From the NCBI RefSeq assembly GCF_003269295.1, contig NZ_QLTT01000009.1:267853-331852 (forward strand): 64,000 bases of DNA, read 5' to 3'. This document shows positions 17,703-26,168 of the stretch, piece after piece. The position numbers were made by a program, and so were the translations under genes. The notes beneath the pieces are model-generated. The model saw only the letters and a list, made by a program, of their open reading frames with translations, had not been told where the DNA came from and made no database searches. Each line of letters opens with the position of its first letter. Position 1 is the stretch's first letter. The DNA comes from Lentzea atacamensis. GTDB taxonomy: Bacteria > Actinomycetota > Actinomycetes > Mycobacteriales > Pseudonocardiaceae.

Positions 17703-18842
17703 TCACCGGACCTCCAGCTTCTGCCAGCCACCGTCGACCTGTGAGGCGAGCCGCGCGAGCTCCAGCTCGGGCAACAACGCCCGCACGCGCTCCAACGGCA
17801 CCCCGGACTCGACCGACACGACCTCGTCGCTGACCCCGCACCGCTTCCCCAAGGCCTCGTACACCCGCATGGCCTCACCTTGCGGCGCCCCGAGTTCGCT
17901 TTCCTTCTCGGCGGGCTCGGTGGCGAGGTCGTCCCCGAACCGCCCCACCGACTCCACGATCTCGGCCACCGAACTGACCGAAACCGCCTGCCCGTCGCGC
18001 AACAGGTCGTGGCACCCCAACGAACTGGCCGACGTGACGGGCCCAGGCACCACCATCAACGGCCGCCCCAACGCCAACGTGATCGCCGCCGTGTTCTTGG
18101 CTCCGCTGCGCCGCCCGGCCTCCACCACGACGGTGCCGCCGCCCAACGCGGCGATGAGCCGGTTGCGCGTGAGAAACCGATGCCGCGCAGGCGTCATACC
18201 GGGTGGGTACTCGCTGACGATCAGCCCTTCACGAGCGATCCTGCCGAGCAACCCTTGGTGCCCAGCGGGATAAGCGAAGTCCACCCCGCACGCCAGCACC
18301 GCGACGGTCAGCCCACCGGCGCCCAAAGCTCCGCGATGTGCGGCACCGTCAATCCCATACGCCGCACCGGATACGACGGTCACGCCCGCCTCAGCCAGCC
18401 CGTAGGCGAACTCGCCGGCCACGTGCTCGCCGTACCCGCTGGCAGCCCGCGAGCCCACGATCGCCACAGCCTTGTCCGTGACGTCGGCAAGGTCGTGCGG
18501 CCCGCGCACCCACAACGCCAGCGGCTCACCCCCGCACCGCTGCGCCGCCACGCCACCGAGCGCCACGAACGGCCACCGCGGCCACTCGTCGTCCTCGGGA
18601 ACCACCAGCCGCCCACCGCGCTTGCCGATGAGCTCAAGGTCTTCGTGGACCCGCTCCTCGGCCCGCCGAGCCGAAGTCTGGCTGGCGACCGACGGCGACA
18701 CGTCACCGTCGCGCACCAGCTCGGCCGCGGTGATCGGCCCAACCTCGGCAACGAGCGCTGCCAGCGCGGCGGGGAAGGGCTCTGCGACGCGGGACAGGTA
18801 GGCCCTCGCGAGGCGGACGGCGTCGGTCGGTCGCGCGGTCAC
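17703..18842 (-). CDS. dprA: DNA processing protein DprA (DprA/Smf)
   Basis: Loads RecA onto incoming single-stranded DNA in transformable bacteria; in actinomycetes the role is little studied. The 379-residue protein is taken from a GTG at 18840-18842 whose GTGA overlaps the stop of a small upstream ORF. The Rossmann core is clear: VAIVGSRAASGYGEHVAGEF, VVSGAAYGIDGAAHRGALG, and TRNRLIAALGGGTVVVEAGR. An N-terminal SAM-like segment precedes it, and a winged-helix DML1 domain is at the C-terminus (GVSDEVVSVESGVPLERVRA). The neighbours comM and yraN make the standard yraN-comM-dprA cluster. Confidence 0.92.
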   Translation of the reverse strand: MTARPTDAVRLARAYLSRVAEPFPAALAALVAEVGPITAAELVRDGDVSPSVASQTSARRAEERVHEDLELIGKRGGRLVVPEDDEWPRWPFVALGGVAAQRCGGEPLALWVRGPHDLADVTDKAVAIVGSRAASGYGEHVAGEFAYGLAEAGVTVVSGAAYGIDGAAHRGALGAGGLTVAVLACGVDFAYPAGHQGLLGRIAREGLIVSEYPPGMTPARHRFLTRNRLIAALGGGTVVVEAGRRSGAKNTAAITLALGRPLMVVPGPVTSASSLGCHDLLRDGQAVSVSSVAEIVESVGRFGDDLATEPAEKESELGAPQGEAMRVYEALGKRCGVSDEVVSVESGVPLERVRALLPELELARLASQVDGGWQKLEVR

Positions 18843-19003
18843 CGGAACCACCACCAGGGCAGCCACCGGTGCCAGGGTTCGGGATGCCACGGGCTCGGCG
18901 GGCTGGCGCCGAAAATCCGCCTGCGGACTGTGCACGGCAGCTGGAGCAGCGCGGGCAGGGCCATGGCTGCGGTGGAGGTGGCTGGCGCGAGGAGGGGGGT
19001 CAT
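18839..19003 (-). CDS. 54-residue Trp-rich small protein coupled to dprA
   Basis: The ATG at 19001-19003 has a strong AGGAG eight bases upstream, and its TGA overlaps the GTG start of dprA (GTGA). The sequence begins MTPLLAPATSTAAMALPALL and ends PWHPEPWHRWLPWWWFR, so the first half is hydrophobic and the tail carries six Trp. The Shine-Dalgarno and coupling suggest it is translated. It could be a genuine micro-protein, a leader peptide that controls dprA translation, or an accident of the repeat array upstream. No family is recognised. Confidence 0.5.
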   Translation of the reverse strand: MTPLLAPATSTAAMALPALLQLPCTVRRRIFGASPPSPWHPEPWHRWLPWWWFR

Positions 19004-19033
19004 GGTCGGGCTCCTGTTCGGATGAGGGAGTTG

Positions 19034-19975
19034 GAGCGGACGTGAGCCGAGGCTTGAGGCTGCGCGTTCGGTGGCCGGGTGCCAGGCGCGGAGCGGTGGG
19101 AGTGGCTCCGCGCCTGGCGGCTTCGGGGCGAGTGGGCCGCCCGCTGGGGGTAGAGCGGGCGACCCACTCGGGACCGGACGCGAGCCGAAGCTCGAGGCAG
19201 CGCGTCCGGTGACCAGGTGCCAGGCGCGGAGCGGTGGGAGTGGAACTCCGCGCCTGACGGCTTCGGGGGGAGCGGAATGCCCGCTGGTGATAGCGCGGGC
19301 AACCCACTCAGGGGCCGGACGAAAGTCGAAGCTCAAGGCGGCGCATCCGGTAGCCAAGTGCCACGCGCAGAGCGGAGTAGCGCTCCACGCCCGTATCTCG
19401 GAGGTGGTGGAGCAGGCCGCCCGCCGGGGATGGGGCGGACGACCACTCCTGGACCGGACGCAAGCCAAGGCTCAAGGCAGCGCGCCCGGTAGCTGTGCCA
19501 GGCCGGAATGGAAGTAGAGCGCTCCACACCTGCTGGCTCGAGAGTGGTGGAGCAGGCCGCCCACCGGGGATGAGGCGGGCGACCCACTCCGGAACCGGAC
19601 GCAGGCCAAGACTCGAAGCAGCACATCCGGTAGCCAAGTGCCACGCGCAGAGCGGAAGTAGCGCTCCACACCCGGTAATTCGAGGTGGTGGAGCAGGCCG
19701 CCCACCGGGGATGAGGCGGGCGACCCACTCCGGAACCGGACGCGAGCCAAGGCTCGAGGCAGCGCATCCGGTGGTCAGGTGCCAGGTGCGGAGCGGAGTA
19801 GCGCTCCACGCCCGGTGGCTCGGGGTGGTGGAGCGGGTCGCCCGCTGGGGGTGGGGCGGGCGACCCGCTCGGGGACCGGACGCGAGCCGAGGCTCGAGGC
19901 GGTGCGTCCGGTGGCTGGGTGCCAGGCGCGGAGCGGTGGGAGTGGCTGCGCGCCTGGCGGCTTTGGGGATTGTTT
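19034..19975. repeat. About 6.7 tandem copies of a 140-bp hairpin-rich repeat
   Basis: The landmark CGGACG followed by a GAGCC-like stretch recurs at 19037, 19175, 19316, 19455, 19596, 19737 and 19877, giving a period of 138-141 bases. A full unit can form three hairpins: CGGACGCG...CGCGTCCG, GCCAGGCGCGGAG...CTCCGCGCCTGGC, and CGAGTGGGCCGCCCGCT...AGCGGGCGACCCACTCG. Copies 3-6 form a subgroup with a different middle hairpin. The last copy lacks the third hairpin. No copy has a start codon with a Shine-Dalgarno. The array fills the gap between comM and the dprA leader ORF. Function unknown. Confidence 0.9.
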
Positions 19976-20058
19976 AGGCCAGGTGCCGGTCGATGGCTGG
20001 ACTTAGTGGGTGGGCGGGGCGCCTGCTGGGGTGGGCAGGTGCGGGCCGCTTGAGTGGG

Positions 20059-20098
20059 GCCGGTCGCGGAGTCGGGGCTTGGGGCCTCCGCGACCGGC
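20059..20098. terminator. Hairpin downstream of comM
   Basis: A perfect 12-bp stem (GCCGGTCGCGGA and its complement) with a 16-base loop lies about 40 bases beyond the comM stop on the minus strand, at the start of the repeat region. It is a likely terminator of the yraN-comM transcript. Confidence 0.7.
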
Positions 20099-20136
20099 GG
20101 ATTGAGGGACGGCGGGCGCGGGGCCGGCGGGTGGGG

Positions 20137-21657
20137 TCAGGTTGCTCGGCGTTCTCGGAATTGGAGGGCTGCTGCTACGTGGTCGGCGGTGGGGCGGTCG
20201 GACTCGGCCAGGTCGGCCAGGGTCCAGGCGACGCGCAGGCAGCGGTCGGCGCCTCGGCCGGTCAGGGCGCCGGTGGCCAGGGCTCGGTCGAGGAGGGTTG
20301 TGGTTTGGCGGGGGAGGGCGAACTCCCGGCGCAGGGCTGGGCCTGGGACCAGTGCGTTGGCCGGCCAGGTGTGGCCGTGGGAGGACCAGCGAGTGGCGGC
20401 TCTCGCTCTGGCTTTCAGGACTCGCTCGCGGACTGTGGCTGTGGGTTCGGGTGGGGCGGCGTCGGCGGTGGTCATGGCGGTGGTGGCTCTCATTCGGACG
20501 CGGAGGTCCACGCGGTCCAGCAACGGGCCGGAGAGGCGGGCCTGGTAGCGGCGGCGGACTGTGGCGGTGCAGATGCAGTCGATTTCCTTCGGCGGCGCGC
20601 ACGGGCAGGGGTTGGTGGCGAGGATCAGCTGGAAGCGGGCCGGGTAGCGGGCTATGCCGTCGCGGCGGGGGATGCGGACTTCGCCGGATTCCAGGGCCGT
20701 GCGGAGGGTGTCGATCGTCTTCTGGCCGAACTCGCAGGCCTCGTCCAGGAAGAGAACGCCCTTGTGGGCTCGGGACGCGGCGCCTGGTTTGGCCATGCCG
20801 CTGCCTCCGCCGATCAGGGCGGCGATCGACGTCGTGTGGTGGACGTCCACGAACGGCGGGCTGGCGACCAGCGGGCAGTCGGAGGACAACGTGCCGGCCA
20901 CCGAGTGGACCGCTGTCACCGCCAGGGCGTCTTCGCGGGTCAGCGGTGGGAGCAGGCCTGGCAGGCGTTCGGCCAGCATCGTCTTGCCCGTGCCCGGCGG
21001 GCCCGTCAGGAGCAGGTGGTGGGCACCCGCGGCGGCCACCTCCAGAGCCCAGCGGGCTTCTGGCTGGCCCACGACGTCGGCCAGGTCCGGGAACTCCGGC
21101 GTGGGTGGCGGCGCTGACTCCGGAGGTGGTTGCAGGGTCACGTCTTCGGAGCGCAGCCAGGAGAGGACTTCGGAGAGCGTCAGCGCGCCGTGGACCTCAA
21201 TGCCGTCGACCAGCGCCGCTTCTGGCAGTGCGTCCACCGGCACGATGGCGGTGCGAAGGCCTGCTCTGCGGGCGGCCAGCAGGGCGGGAAGGACGCCGCG
21301 GACCGGGCGGACCCGGCCGTCCAGGGCCAGTTCGCCCAGGAGCACCGTGGTGGCCAGGCGCTCGGCCGGCACCGAGCCGCCGGCGGCCAGGGTGGCACAG
21401 GCTATGGCCAGGTCGTAGCTGCTGCCGCCCTTGGGCAGGTTGGCCGGGGAGAGGCCCAGGACTATGCGTTGTTTGGGCCATTCCTCGTCGCTGTTGCGGA
21501 CGGCGGCCTTCACGCGCTCCTTGGACTCGTGCAAGGAGGCGTCGGGCAAGCCCAGGAGGTGGGTGCGGGGCTGGCCCACGCCCACGTCGGCCTCGATCTC
21601 GACCGCCAGGCCGTCGACGCCGTAGAGCGCGACGGACCATGCCTGCGCCAGCCCCAC
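20137..21657 (-). CDS. comM: ComM/YifB family Mg-chelatase-like AAA+ ATPase
   Basis: ComM is a hexameric helicase that promotes branch migration of integrated DNA during transformation. The 506-residue protein has an N-terminal ChlI-like domain (HLLGLPDASLHESKERVKAA, LGLSPANLPKGGSSYDLAIA), the Walker A LLTGPPGTGKTMLAERLPGL, Walker B GVLFLDEACEF, the finger ILATNPCPCAPP, and a C-terminal helical domain. It starts with GTG one base after the yraN stop. Confidence 0.93.
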   Translation of the reverse strand: MGLAQAWSVALYGVDGLAVEIEADVGVGQPRTHLLGLPDASLHESKERVKAAVRNSDEEWPKQRIVLGLSPANLPKGGSSYDLAIACATLAAGGSVPAERLATTVLLGELALDGRVRPVRGVLPALLAARRAGLRTAIVPVDALPEAALVDGIEVHGALTLSEVLSWLRSEDVTLQPPPESAPPPTPEFPDLADVVGQPEARWALEVAAAGAHHLLLTGPPGTGKTMLAERLPGLLPPLTREDALAVTAVHSVAGTLSSDCPLVASPPFVDVHHTTSIAALIGGGSGMAKPGAASRAHKGVLFLDEACEFGQKTIDTLRTALESGEVRIPRRDGIARYPARFQLILATNPCPCAPPKEIDCICTATVRRRYQARLSGPLLDRVDLRVRMRATTAMTTADAAPPEPTATVRERVLKARARAATRWSSHGHTWPANALVPGPALRREFALPRQTTTLLDRALATGALTGRGADRCLRVAWTLADLAESDRPTADHVAAALQFRERRAT

Positions 21658-21658
21658 G

Positions 21659-22033
21659 TCAGGCTCCCCGCAGGTGTTGCAGACGCGGTTCGCCGCCTGG
21701 TGGCCAGGTGACCGAGATCAGGTCAACGCGGACCTGACACCAGCCGACGCCGTGCGCGGCGAGCCAGCGCAGGGCCGTTCTGCGCAGGCGGGAGAGCTTG
21801 CGCTGGTCCACGGCCTCGTCCGGGCGGCCCCAGGCGGGGCCGGACCGGGTTTTGACCTCGCAGACGACCAGGCGGTCGCCCTCCACGGCCACGACGTCGA
21901 GCTCGCCGTCGCGGCACGTCCAGTTGCGGGACAGGACCACCAGGCCCTGCCCCTCCAGGTACCTGCACGCCAGGTCCTCACCCTGACGGCCCAGCTCCTG
22001 CTGCCTGGTCTCGACCAGTGCCCGTACCACCAC
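21659..22033 (-). CDS. yraN: UPF0102 family protein YraN
   Basis: The 124-residue member of the Holliday-junction-resolvase-like endonuclease fold has GRQGEDLACRYLEGQGL, ELDVVAVEGDRLVVCEVKTR (the E-x-K type nuclease core) and DEAVDQRKLSRLRRTA. Its cellular function is not established. It is the first gene of the yraN-comM unit; the comM start follows its stop by one base. Confidence 0.9.
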   Translation of the reverse strand: MVVRALVETRQQELGRQGEDLACRYLEGQGLVVLSRNWTCRDGELDVVAVEGDRLVVCEVKTRSGPAWGRPDEAVDQRKLSRLRRTALRWLAAHGVGWCQVRVDLISVTWPPGGEPRLQHLRGA

Positions 22034-22103
22034 TGCCCTCGCCTCCCTGCGGGTCGTTGGGTACGACCTTGCAGGGTGGGGCGGGGTGGGTGGCCGGGCT
22101 GAC

Positions 22104-22137
22104 GGGAATCTGTGGACAACTCGGCGGCTGTGGACAG
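22104..22137 (-). promoter_or_regulatory. Pair of DnaA boxes, 18 bp apart (copy 2 of a dispersed element)
   Basis: On the minus strand one exact TTGTCCACA (22111-22119) and one CTGTCCACA (22129-22137) stand 18 bases apart. The spacer and the flanking TTCCC match the element at 11916-11948. It lies between yraN and the DUF2469 gene. Confidence 0.6.
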
Positions 22138-22184
22138 GTCGGCCGTTGTCGATGTTGAAACGGCGGGAATGTCGGTGGGGTGTG

Positions 22185-22508
22185 CTATGTGGGGAACGGC
22201 CCGCTTTCCGGCAGGCGAAGGTCCGGTTTGTCCAGCTCCTCCACGTTCACGTCCTTGAACGTGATGACACGGACGTTCTTCACGAACCGCGCGGGGCGGT
22301 ACATGTCCCACACCCACGCGTCCGACATGCGCACCTCGAAGTACACCTCGCCATCGGCGTTGCGCACCTGCACATCCACCGAGTTGGCCAGGTAAAAACG
22401 CCGTTCGGTCTCCACGACGAACGAGAACTGGCTGACGATGTCGCGGTACTCCTTGTACAGCGACAACTCCATCTCGGTCTCGTACTTCTCGAGATCCTCT
22501 GCACTCAT
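22185..22508 (-). CDS. DUF2469 family protein
   Basis: This 107-residue protein, highly conserved across Actinobacteria (Rv2901c in M. tuberculosis), is always found next to rnhB. It begins MSAEDLEKYETEMELSLYKE and has FSFVVETERRFYLANSVDVQ and SDAWVWDMYRPARFVKNVRV. Its ATG overlaps the TAA of rnhB by one base. Function unknown. Confidence 0.92.
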   Translation of the reverse strand: MSAEDLEKYETEMELSLYKEYRDIVSQFSFVVETERRFYLANSVDVQVRNADGEVYFEVRMSDAWVWDMYRPARFVKNVRVITFKDVNVEELDKPDLRLPESGPFPT

Positions 22509-23299
22509 TACGCCTCCGCGCGGGTCATCTGCTCCGCGCCCTCCCTCGTCGCGAGCTCCCCGGCGTCAACCGGGGCTGCATCATTCTGGACCACGGCCGC
22601 GGCAGTCGTGCCGCGCGCCACCTTGTGCGGCGCGGCGAGACCGTGCTTCGCGGCCGCCGCTGCCACATTTACATACGACCAGCGATGCTCAGCACACGGG
22701 CCGTGCTCCATCAACGCCGCGGTGTGCTCCGGCGTGCAGTAGCCCTTGTGCACGTTGAACCCGTACTCCGGGTAACGCGAGTGCAGATCGGCCATGATCC
22801 GGTCTCGCGTGACCTTGGCCAGCACGGATGCCGCCGCCACGCACGCCGCCGCCTGGTCTCCCTTCAGCACGGCGACGCTCGGAGCGGGCATCCCCGGCAC
22901 CTTGAAGCCGTCGGTCAGCACGTACCCAGGATGCGTCGACATCTGCGCGACCGCTCGCCGCATGCCCTCGATGTTCATGACGTGAATGCCCAGCCGGTCG
23001 ATCTCGGCGGGCGACACGACGACCACGGAGTGATCCACGGCACGCTTCAGCACGAGGTCGTACATCCGTTCGCGCGCCAGCGCGGTCATCAGCTTCGAGT
23101 CGTTCAAGCCCTCGAACCGCGCCGCGTCACCAGGGCGCAGCACGCACGCCGCGATCACCAACGGCCCCGCGCAGGGCCCGCGTCCTGCCTCGTCGACACC
23201 GGCGACAGGCCCCAGCCCCCGGCGCTCCAGCGTGCTCTGCAGCGCCCAGTTCCCCGACGAGCCCCGCACCACCGCGCGAGGCGGTAACAGCATGGTCAT
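22508..23299 (-). CDS. rnhB: Ribonuclease HII
   Basis: Removes ribonucleotides from RNA-DNA hybrids. The 263-residue protein is taken from an ATG at 23297-23299 that overlaps the lepB stop (ATGA). A longer frame to 23542 has no conserved content. Active-site carboxylates are in VAGVDEAGRGPCAGPLV (DEAGRG) and the later Asp of YVLTDGFKVPG, with AAASVLAKVTRDRIM and EYGFNVHKGYCTPEH. The tail beyond residue 220 is Ala-rich. Confidence 0.95.
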   Translation of the reverse strand: MTMLLPPRAVVRGSSGNWALQSTLERRGLGPVAGVDEAGRGPCAGPLVIAACVLRPGDAARFEGLNDSKLMTALARERMYDLVLKRAVDHSVVVVSPAEIDRLGIHVMNIEGMRRAVAQMSTHPGYVLTDGFKVPGMPAPSVAVLKGDQAAACVAAASVLAKVTRDRIMADLHSRYPEYGFNVHKGYCTPEHTAALMEHGPCAEHRWSYVNVAAAAAKHGLAAPHKVARGTTAAAVVQNDAAPVDAGELATREGAEQMTRAEA

Positions 23300-24159
23300 C
23301 GGCGGAATCGGTCTCGCACTCGACGTCCGAGCAGCAGAAGCGGCCACGCCGCGACGATACCCACGCCCATCGGGACGCTCTGCTGCCATCCCGGCGCACC
23401 CATCGAAACGACTTGGGGGTTGTGGTCCGACACCCCGCCCCACCTCGACGGAGGCAGCACGATCACGCGCGCCTTGCCGATCACGTTGTCCACCGGCACG
23501 AGCCCGTTGATCCCGCCCTGGCCCTGGCACCGCGAGTCGCACGAGTGGTTGCGGTTGTCACCGAGCACGAACAGCATGCCGTCCGGGATCTTGAGCTCCT
23601 CGAACGACTCCTGCTCGGCCGGCGTGCCCTCGTCGAAGTGCTTGTACGGCTCGTCCAGCGGCTTGCCGTCCACCGTCACGCGGTTCTGCTCGTCGCAGCA
23701 CTTCACGGTCTGCCCGCCCACGGCGATCACGCGTTTGACGAAGTCCTCCTCGTTCGCCGACGGCAGCCCGATCAGCGACCCGAGCCACGACAGCCCCTGC
23801 GAGATCGGGTTGGCCGGCTCGTCGGTGATGAAGTCGTTCTGCCACGACGGCGGCCCCCGGAACACGATCACGTCGCCGGGCGACGGTTCGGTGAAGCGGT
23901 AGGTGACCTTGTCCACCAGCACACGGTCGCCGTAGCAGTCGGTGCACCCGTGCAGCGTCGTCTCCATCGACTCCGACGGGATCATGTAGACGCGGCCGAG
24001 GAAGATCTGGATGCCGATCGCGAGGCCGAACGCGACCAGGATGAGGACAGGCAGTTCCTTCCAGAAGTTGCCCTTTTTCTTCTTCTTCGATGTTTCATCC
24101 GAAGCGTCCGAAGTCGGCTCGTCGCTGGACGGGGTCTGCTCTGGATCGACGTCAACCAC
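23296..24159 (-). CDS. lepB: Signal peptidase I (first leader peptidase paralogue)
   Basis: Cleaves signal peptides from secreted proteins at the outer face of the membrane. The 287-residue protein has a Lys-rich cytoplasmic N-terminus, one transmembrane helix (residues 36-55), and the catalytic dyad Ser64 (MIPSESM) and Lys142 (DFVKRVIAVGG). Box E reads VLGDNRNHSCDSR. A second transmembrane helix near the C-terminus (MGVGIVAAWPLLLLGRRV) gives two membrane spans. A paired Cys motif (VKCCDEQ) follows the Lys box. It lies four bases downstream of its paralogue. Confidence 0.93.
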   Translation of the reverse strand: MVDVDPEQTPSSDEPTSDASDETSKKKKKGNFWKELPVLILVAFGLAIGIQIFLGRVYMIPSESMETTLHGCTDCYGDRVLVDKVTYRFTEPSPGDVIVFRGPPSWQNDFITDEPANPISQGLSWLGSLIGLPSANEEDFVKRVIAVGGQTVKCCDEQNRVTVDGKPLDEPYKHFDEGTPAEQESFEELKIPDGMLFVLGDNRNHSCDSRCQGQGGINGLVPVDNVIGKARVIVLPPSRWGGVSDHNPQVVSMGAPGWQQSVPMGVGIVAAWPLLLLGRRVRDRFRR

Positions 24160-24163
24160 GAGA

Positions 24164-24904
24164 TCAGCCTAGGGGCTGCGGGTTGTGATCCGACACAACA
24201 CTCCAACGATCCTTCGGGAAAACGATGTACCGCGCCTTCCCGATGACGTTCTCGATCGGGATCGTGCCCGCTACGCCGCCGCCGCCCTGTTTGCGCGAGT
24301 CCGTGGAGTTCATCCGGTTGTCCCCCATGACGAACAACCGGCCCTCTGGCACGCGCACGGGAGCGAACGGCTCGTGGTTCGCCGACGAAGTACCGGGCTG
24401 CCAGTAGATGTACGGCTCATCGAGCGGTTTGCCGTCCACGACAACACGATGCTGTTCGTCGCAGCACATCACCGTCTGACCAGGCAACGCGATGACGCGC
24501 TTCACGAAGTCGCGCTCGTTCGCGGGCGCGATGCCCAGCAACGAACCGATGTTCTGCACAGCGCGCGCGACGGGGTTCGCCGACGGCGCAACGCGGAAGT
24601 CGTTCGTGGTCCACGCCTCGGGGCCGCGGAACACGACCACCTCACCGGCCTCGACGTCGCCGAAGCGGTAGGCGACCTTGTCGACCAGCACGCGGTCGTT
24701 CTCGCAGCCGGTGCAGCCGTGCAGCGTGCGCTCCATCGACGCCGAGGGGATCACGTAGACCCGCGCCACGAACGCCTGGATCAGCACCGTCAGCACGACG
24801 GCCGTCACGACGACGTAGAGGATTTCTCTCCAGACAGGAGTACGCCCCCGCTCCGGTTCGTCCGGTGCGGAGGCGTCCTCGAAGTCTTCTGGGCTCGAAG
24901 CCAC
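24164..24904 (-). CDS. lepB: Signal peptidase I (second paralogue)
   Basis: The 246-residue protein has a transmembrane helix near residues 28-45, Ser56 in VIPSASM and Lys135 in DFVKRVIALPG, then VMGDNRMNSTDSR. It shares with its downstream neighbour the HGCTxC motif after the Ser box and the CCDEQ motif, so the pair arose by tandem duplication. It lacks the second C-terminal membrane helix of its neighbour. It follows rplS by three bases, so rplS-lepB-lepB-rnhB is one operon. Confidence 0.92.
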   Translation of the reverse strand: MASSPEDFEDASAPDEPERGRTPVWREILYVVVTAVVLTVLIQAFVARVYVIPSASMERTLHGCTGCENDRVLVDKVAYRFGDVEAGEVVVFRGPEAWTTNDFRVAPSANPVARAVQNIGSLLGIAPANERDFVKRVIALPGQTVMCCDEQHRVVVDGKPLDEPYIYWQPGTSSANHEPFAPVRVPEGRLFVMGDNRMNSTDSRKQGGGGVAGTIPIENVIGKARYIVFPKDRWSVVSDHNPQPLG

Positions 24905-24907
24905 CGA

Positions 24908-25267
24908 TCAGGAGACCGGCTTGGCCTCGCGCTTCTCCTTGATCTTCGCAGCCTTGCCGCGCAGGTCGCGCAGGTAGTACAGCTTGGCGCGACGCACGTC
25001 ACCGCGGGTCACGACCTCGATCTCGGAGATGTTCGGCGAGTGCACCGGGAAGGTGCGCTCGACGCCAACGCCGAACGAGACCTTGCGGACGGTGAAGGTC
25101 TCACGGATGCCGCCACCCTGGCGACGGATCACGACGCCCTGGAACACCTGGACGCGCTCGCGCGAGCCCTCGATGACGCGGACGTGAACCTTCAGCGTGT
25201 CACCCGCGCGGAAGCTCGGGATGTCGGAGCGCAGCGACTGGGCGTCAATTGCGTCCAGGATGTTCAT
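24908..25267 (-). CDS. rplS: 50S ribosomal protein L19
   Basis: The 119-residue protein begins MNILDAIDAQSLRSDIPSFR and carries the L19 signature GDTLKVHVRVIEGSRERVQV and RRQGGGIRETFTVRKVSFGV. It starts the leftward rplS-lepB-lepB-rnhB-DUF2469 operon. The 154-base gap to trmD holds its promoter; no recognisable leader structure was identified. Confidence 0.96.
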   Translation of the reverse strand: MNILDAIDAQSLRSDIPSFRAGDTLKVHVRVIEGSRERVQVFQGVVIRRQGGGIRETFTVRKVSFGVGVERTFPVHSPNISEIEVVTRGDVRRAKLYYLRDLRGKAAKIKEKREAKPVS

Positions 25268-25421
25268 CGGTGGTCCTCACGTGTGTCTGTGAACTCCCCA
25301 GAGCATGTTCCATGACAGTGCACGACATGTTGGGGGTCGGCTTGGAGCGCGCGCCGGTACGACCACCGGCTGCGGCAACTGTTCTATTTTGCCACGCAGG
25401 TCCGTGCACGAGAAATCGGGC

Positions 25422-26168
25422 CTACTGCTCCCCCTCGCGCAGGCGCGCGAGCAGTGCACGGTCATGCTTGTCGAACGCGTCCTCTGGCAGCGATTCCAGC
25501 AGGTCAGGGCGCCTCTGGAAGGTCCGCACGAGTGATTGGTCACGCCGCCAGCGGTTGATCAGCTTGTGGTTGCCGGACCGCAGCACGTCCGGCACGGCGA
25601 GATCCCGCCACACCTCCGGCCGCGTGTAGCTCGGGCCTTCGAGCAGCCCGTCCTGGAACGAGTCCTCGGCGTGCGACTTCGGGTTGCCGAGCACGCCGGG
25701 CAGCAGCCGCGCGACCGCTTCCACGATCGCGAGCACGGCCACCTCGCCACCGACCAGCACGTAGTCGCCGATCGACACCTCGTCGACGCGCATGCGCCGT
25801 GACGCGTCATCGACAACACGCTGGTCAATGCCTTCGTAGCGGCCACACGCGAACACGAGGTGCGACTCGGACGCGTACTCGTGCGCCACCGCCTGCGTGA
25901 ACGGGCGACCAGCCGGCGTCGGCACGATGAGGCGCGTCTGCTCGGTGCACACGTCGTCGAGCGCGGGACCCCAGATGTCGGCCTTCATGACCATGCCGGG
26001 CCCACCGCCGTACGGGCTGTCGTCGACGGCCTTGTGCACGTCGTGCGTCCAGTCGCGCAGGTCGTGCACACCGACGCTGATCAGGCCCTTGTCGATCGCC
26101 TTCCCGAGCAACGCGGCACGCAGCGGCGTGAGGTACTCCGGGAAGATCGTGACGACGTCAATCCGCAT
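25422..26168 (-). CDS. trmD: tRNA (guanine-N1)-methyltransferase
   Basis: Methylates G37 of tRNAs to prevent +1 frameshifting. The 248-residue SPOUT enzyme has VTIFPEYLTPLRAALLGKAI, the substrate loop DDSPYGGGPGMVMKADIWG, and the SAM-binding knot VFACGRYEGIDQRV and VSIGDYVLVGGEVA. It overlaps the end of rimM by 11 bases in the rpsP-khpA-rimM-trmD row. Confidence 0.96.
   Translation of the reverse strand: MRIDVVTIFPEYLTPLRAALLGKAIDKGLISVGVHDLRDWTHDVHKAVDDSPYGGGPGMVMKADIWGPALDDVCTEQTRLIVPTPAGRPFTQAVAHEYASESHLVFACGRYEGIDQRVVDDASRRMRVDEVSIGDYVLVGGEVAVLAIVEAVARLLPGVLGNPKSHAEDSFQDGLLEGPSYTRPEVWRDLAVPDVLRSGNHKLINRWRRDQSLVRTFQRRPDLLESLPEDAFDKHDRALLARLREGEQ

Noticed and set aside
19034..19975. CRISPR array
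   Set aside because: Units are 140 bp and contiguous with no unique spacers, and no cas genes are near.
19000..19980. Open frames through the tandem repeats on both strands, including an in-frame extension of dprA
   Set aside because: They translate into repeating Arg/Pro/Ala-rich segments without start signals. The hairpin structure explains the repeats better than coding.
25268..25421. L19 leader RNA
   Set aside because: A small GC hairpin exists upstream of rplS, but the known L19 leader is described in other phyla and the fold does not match.
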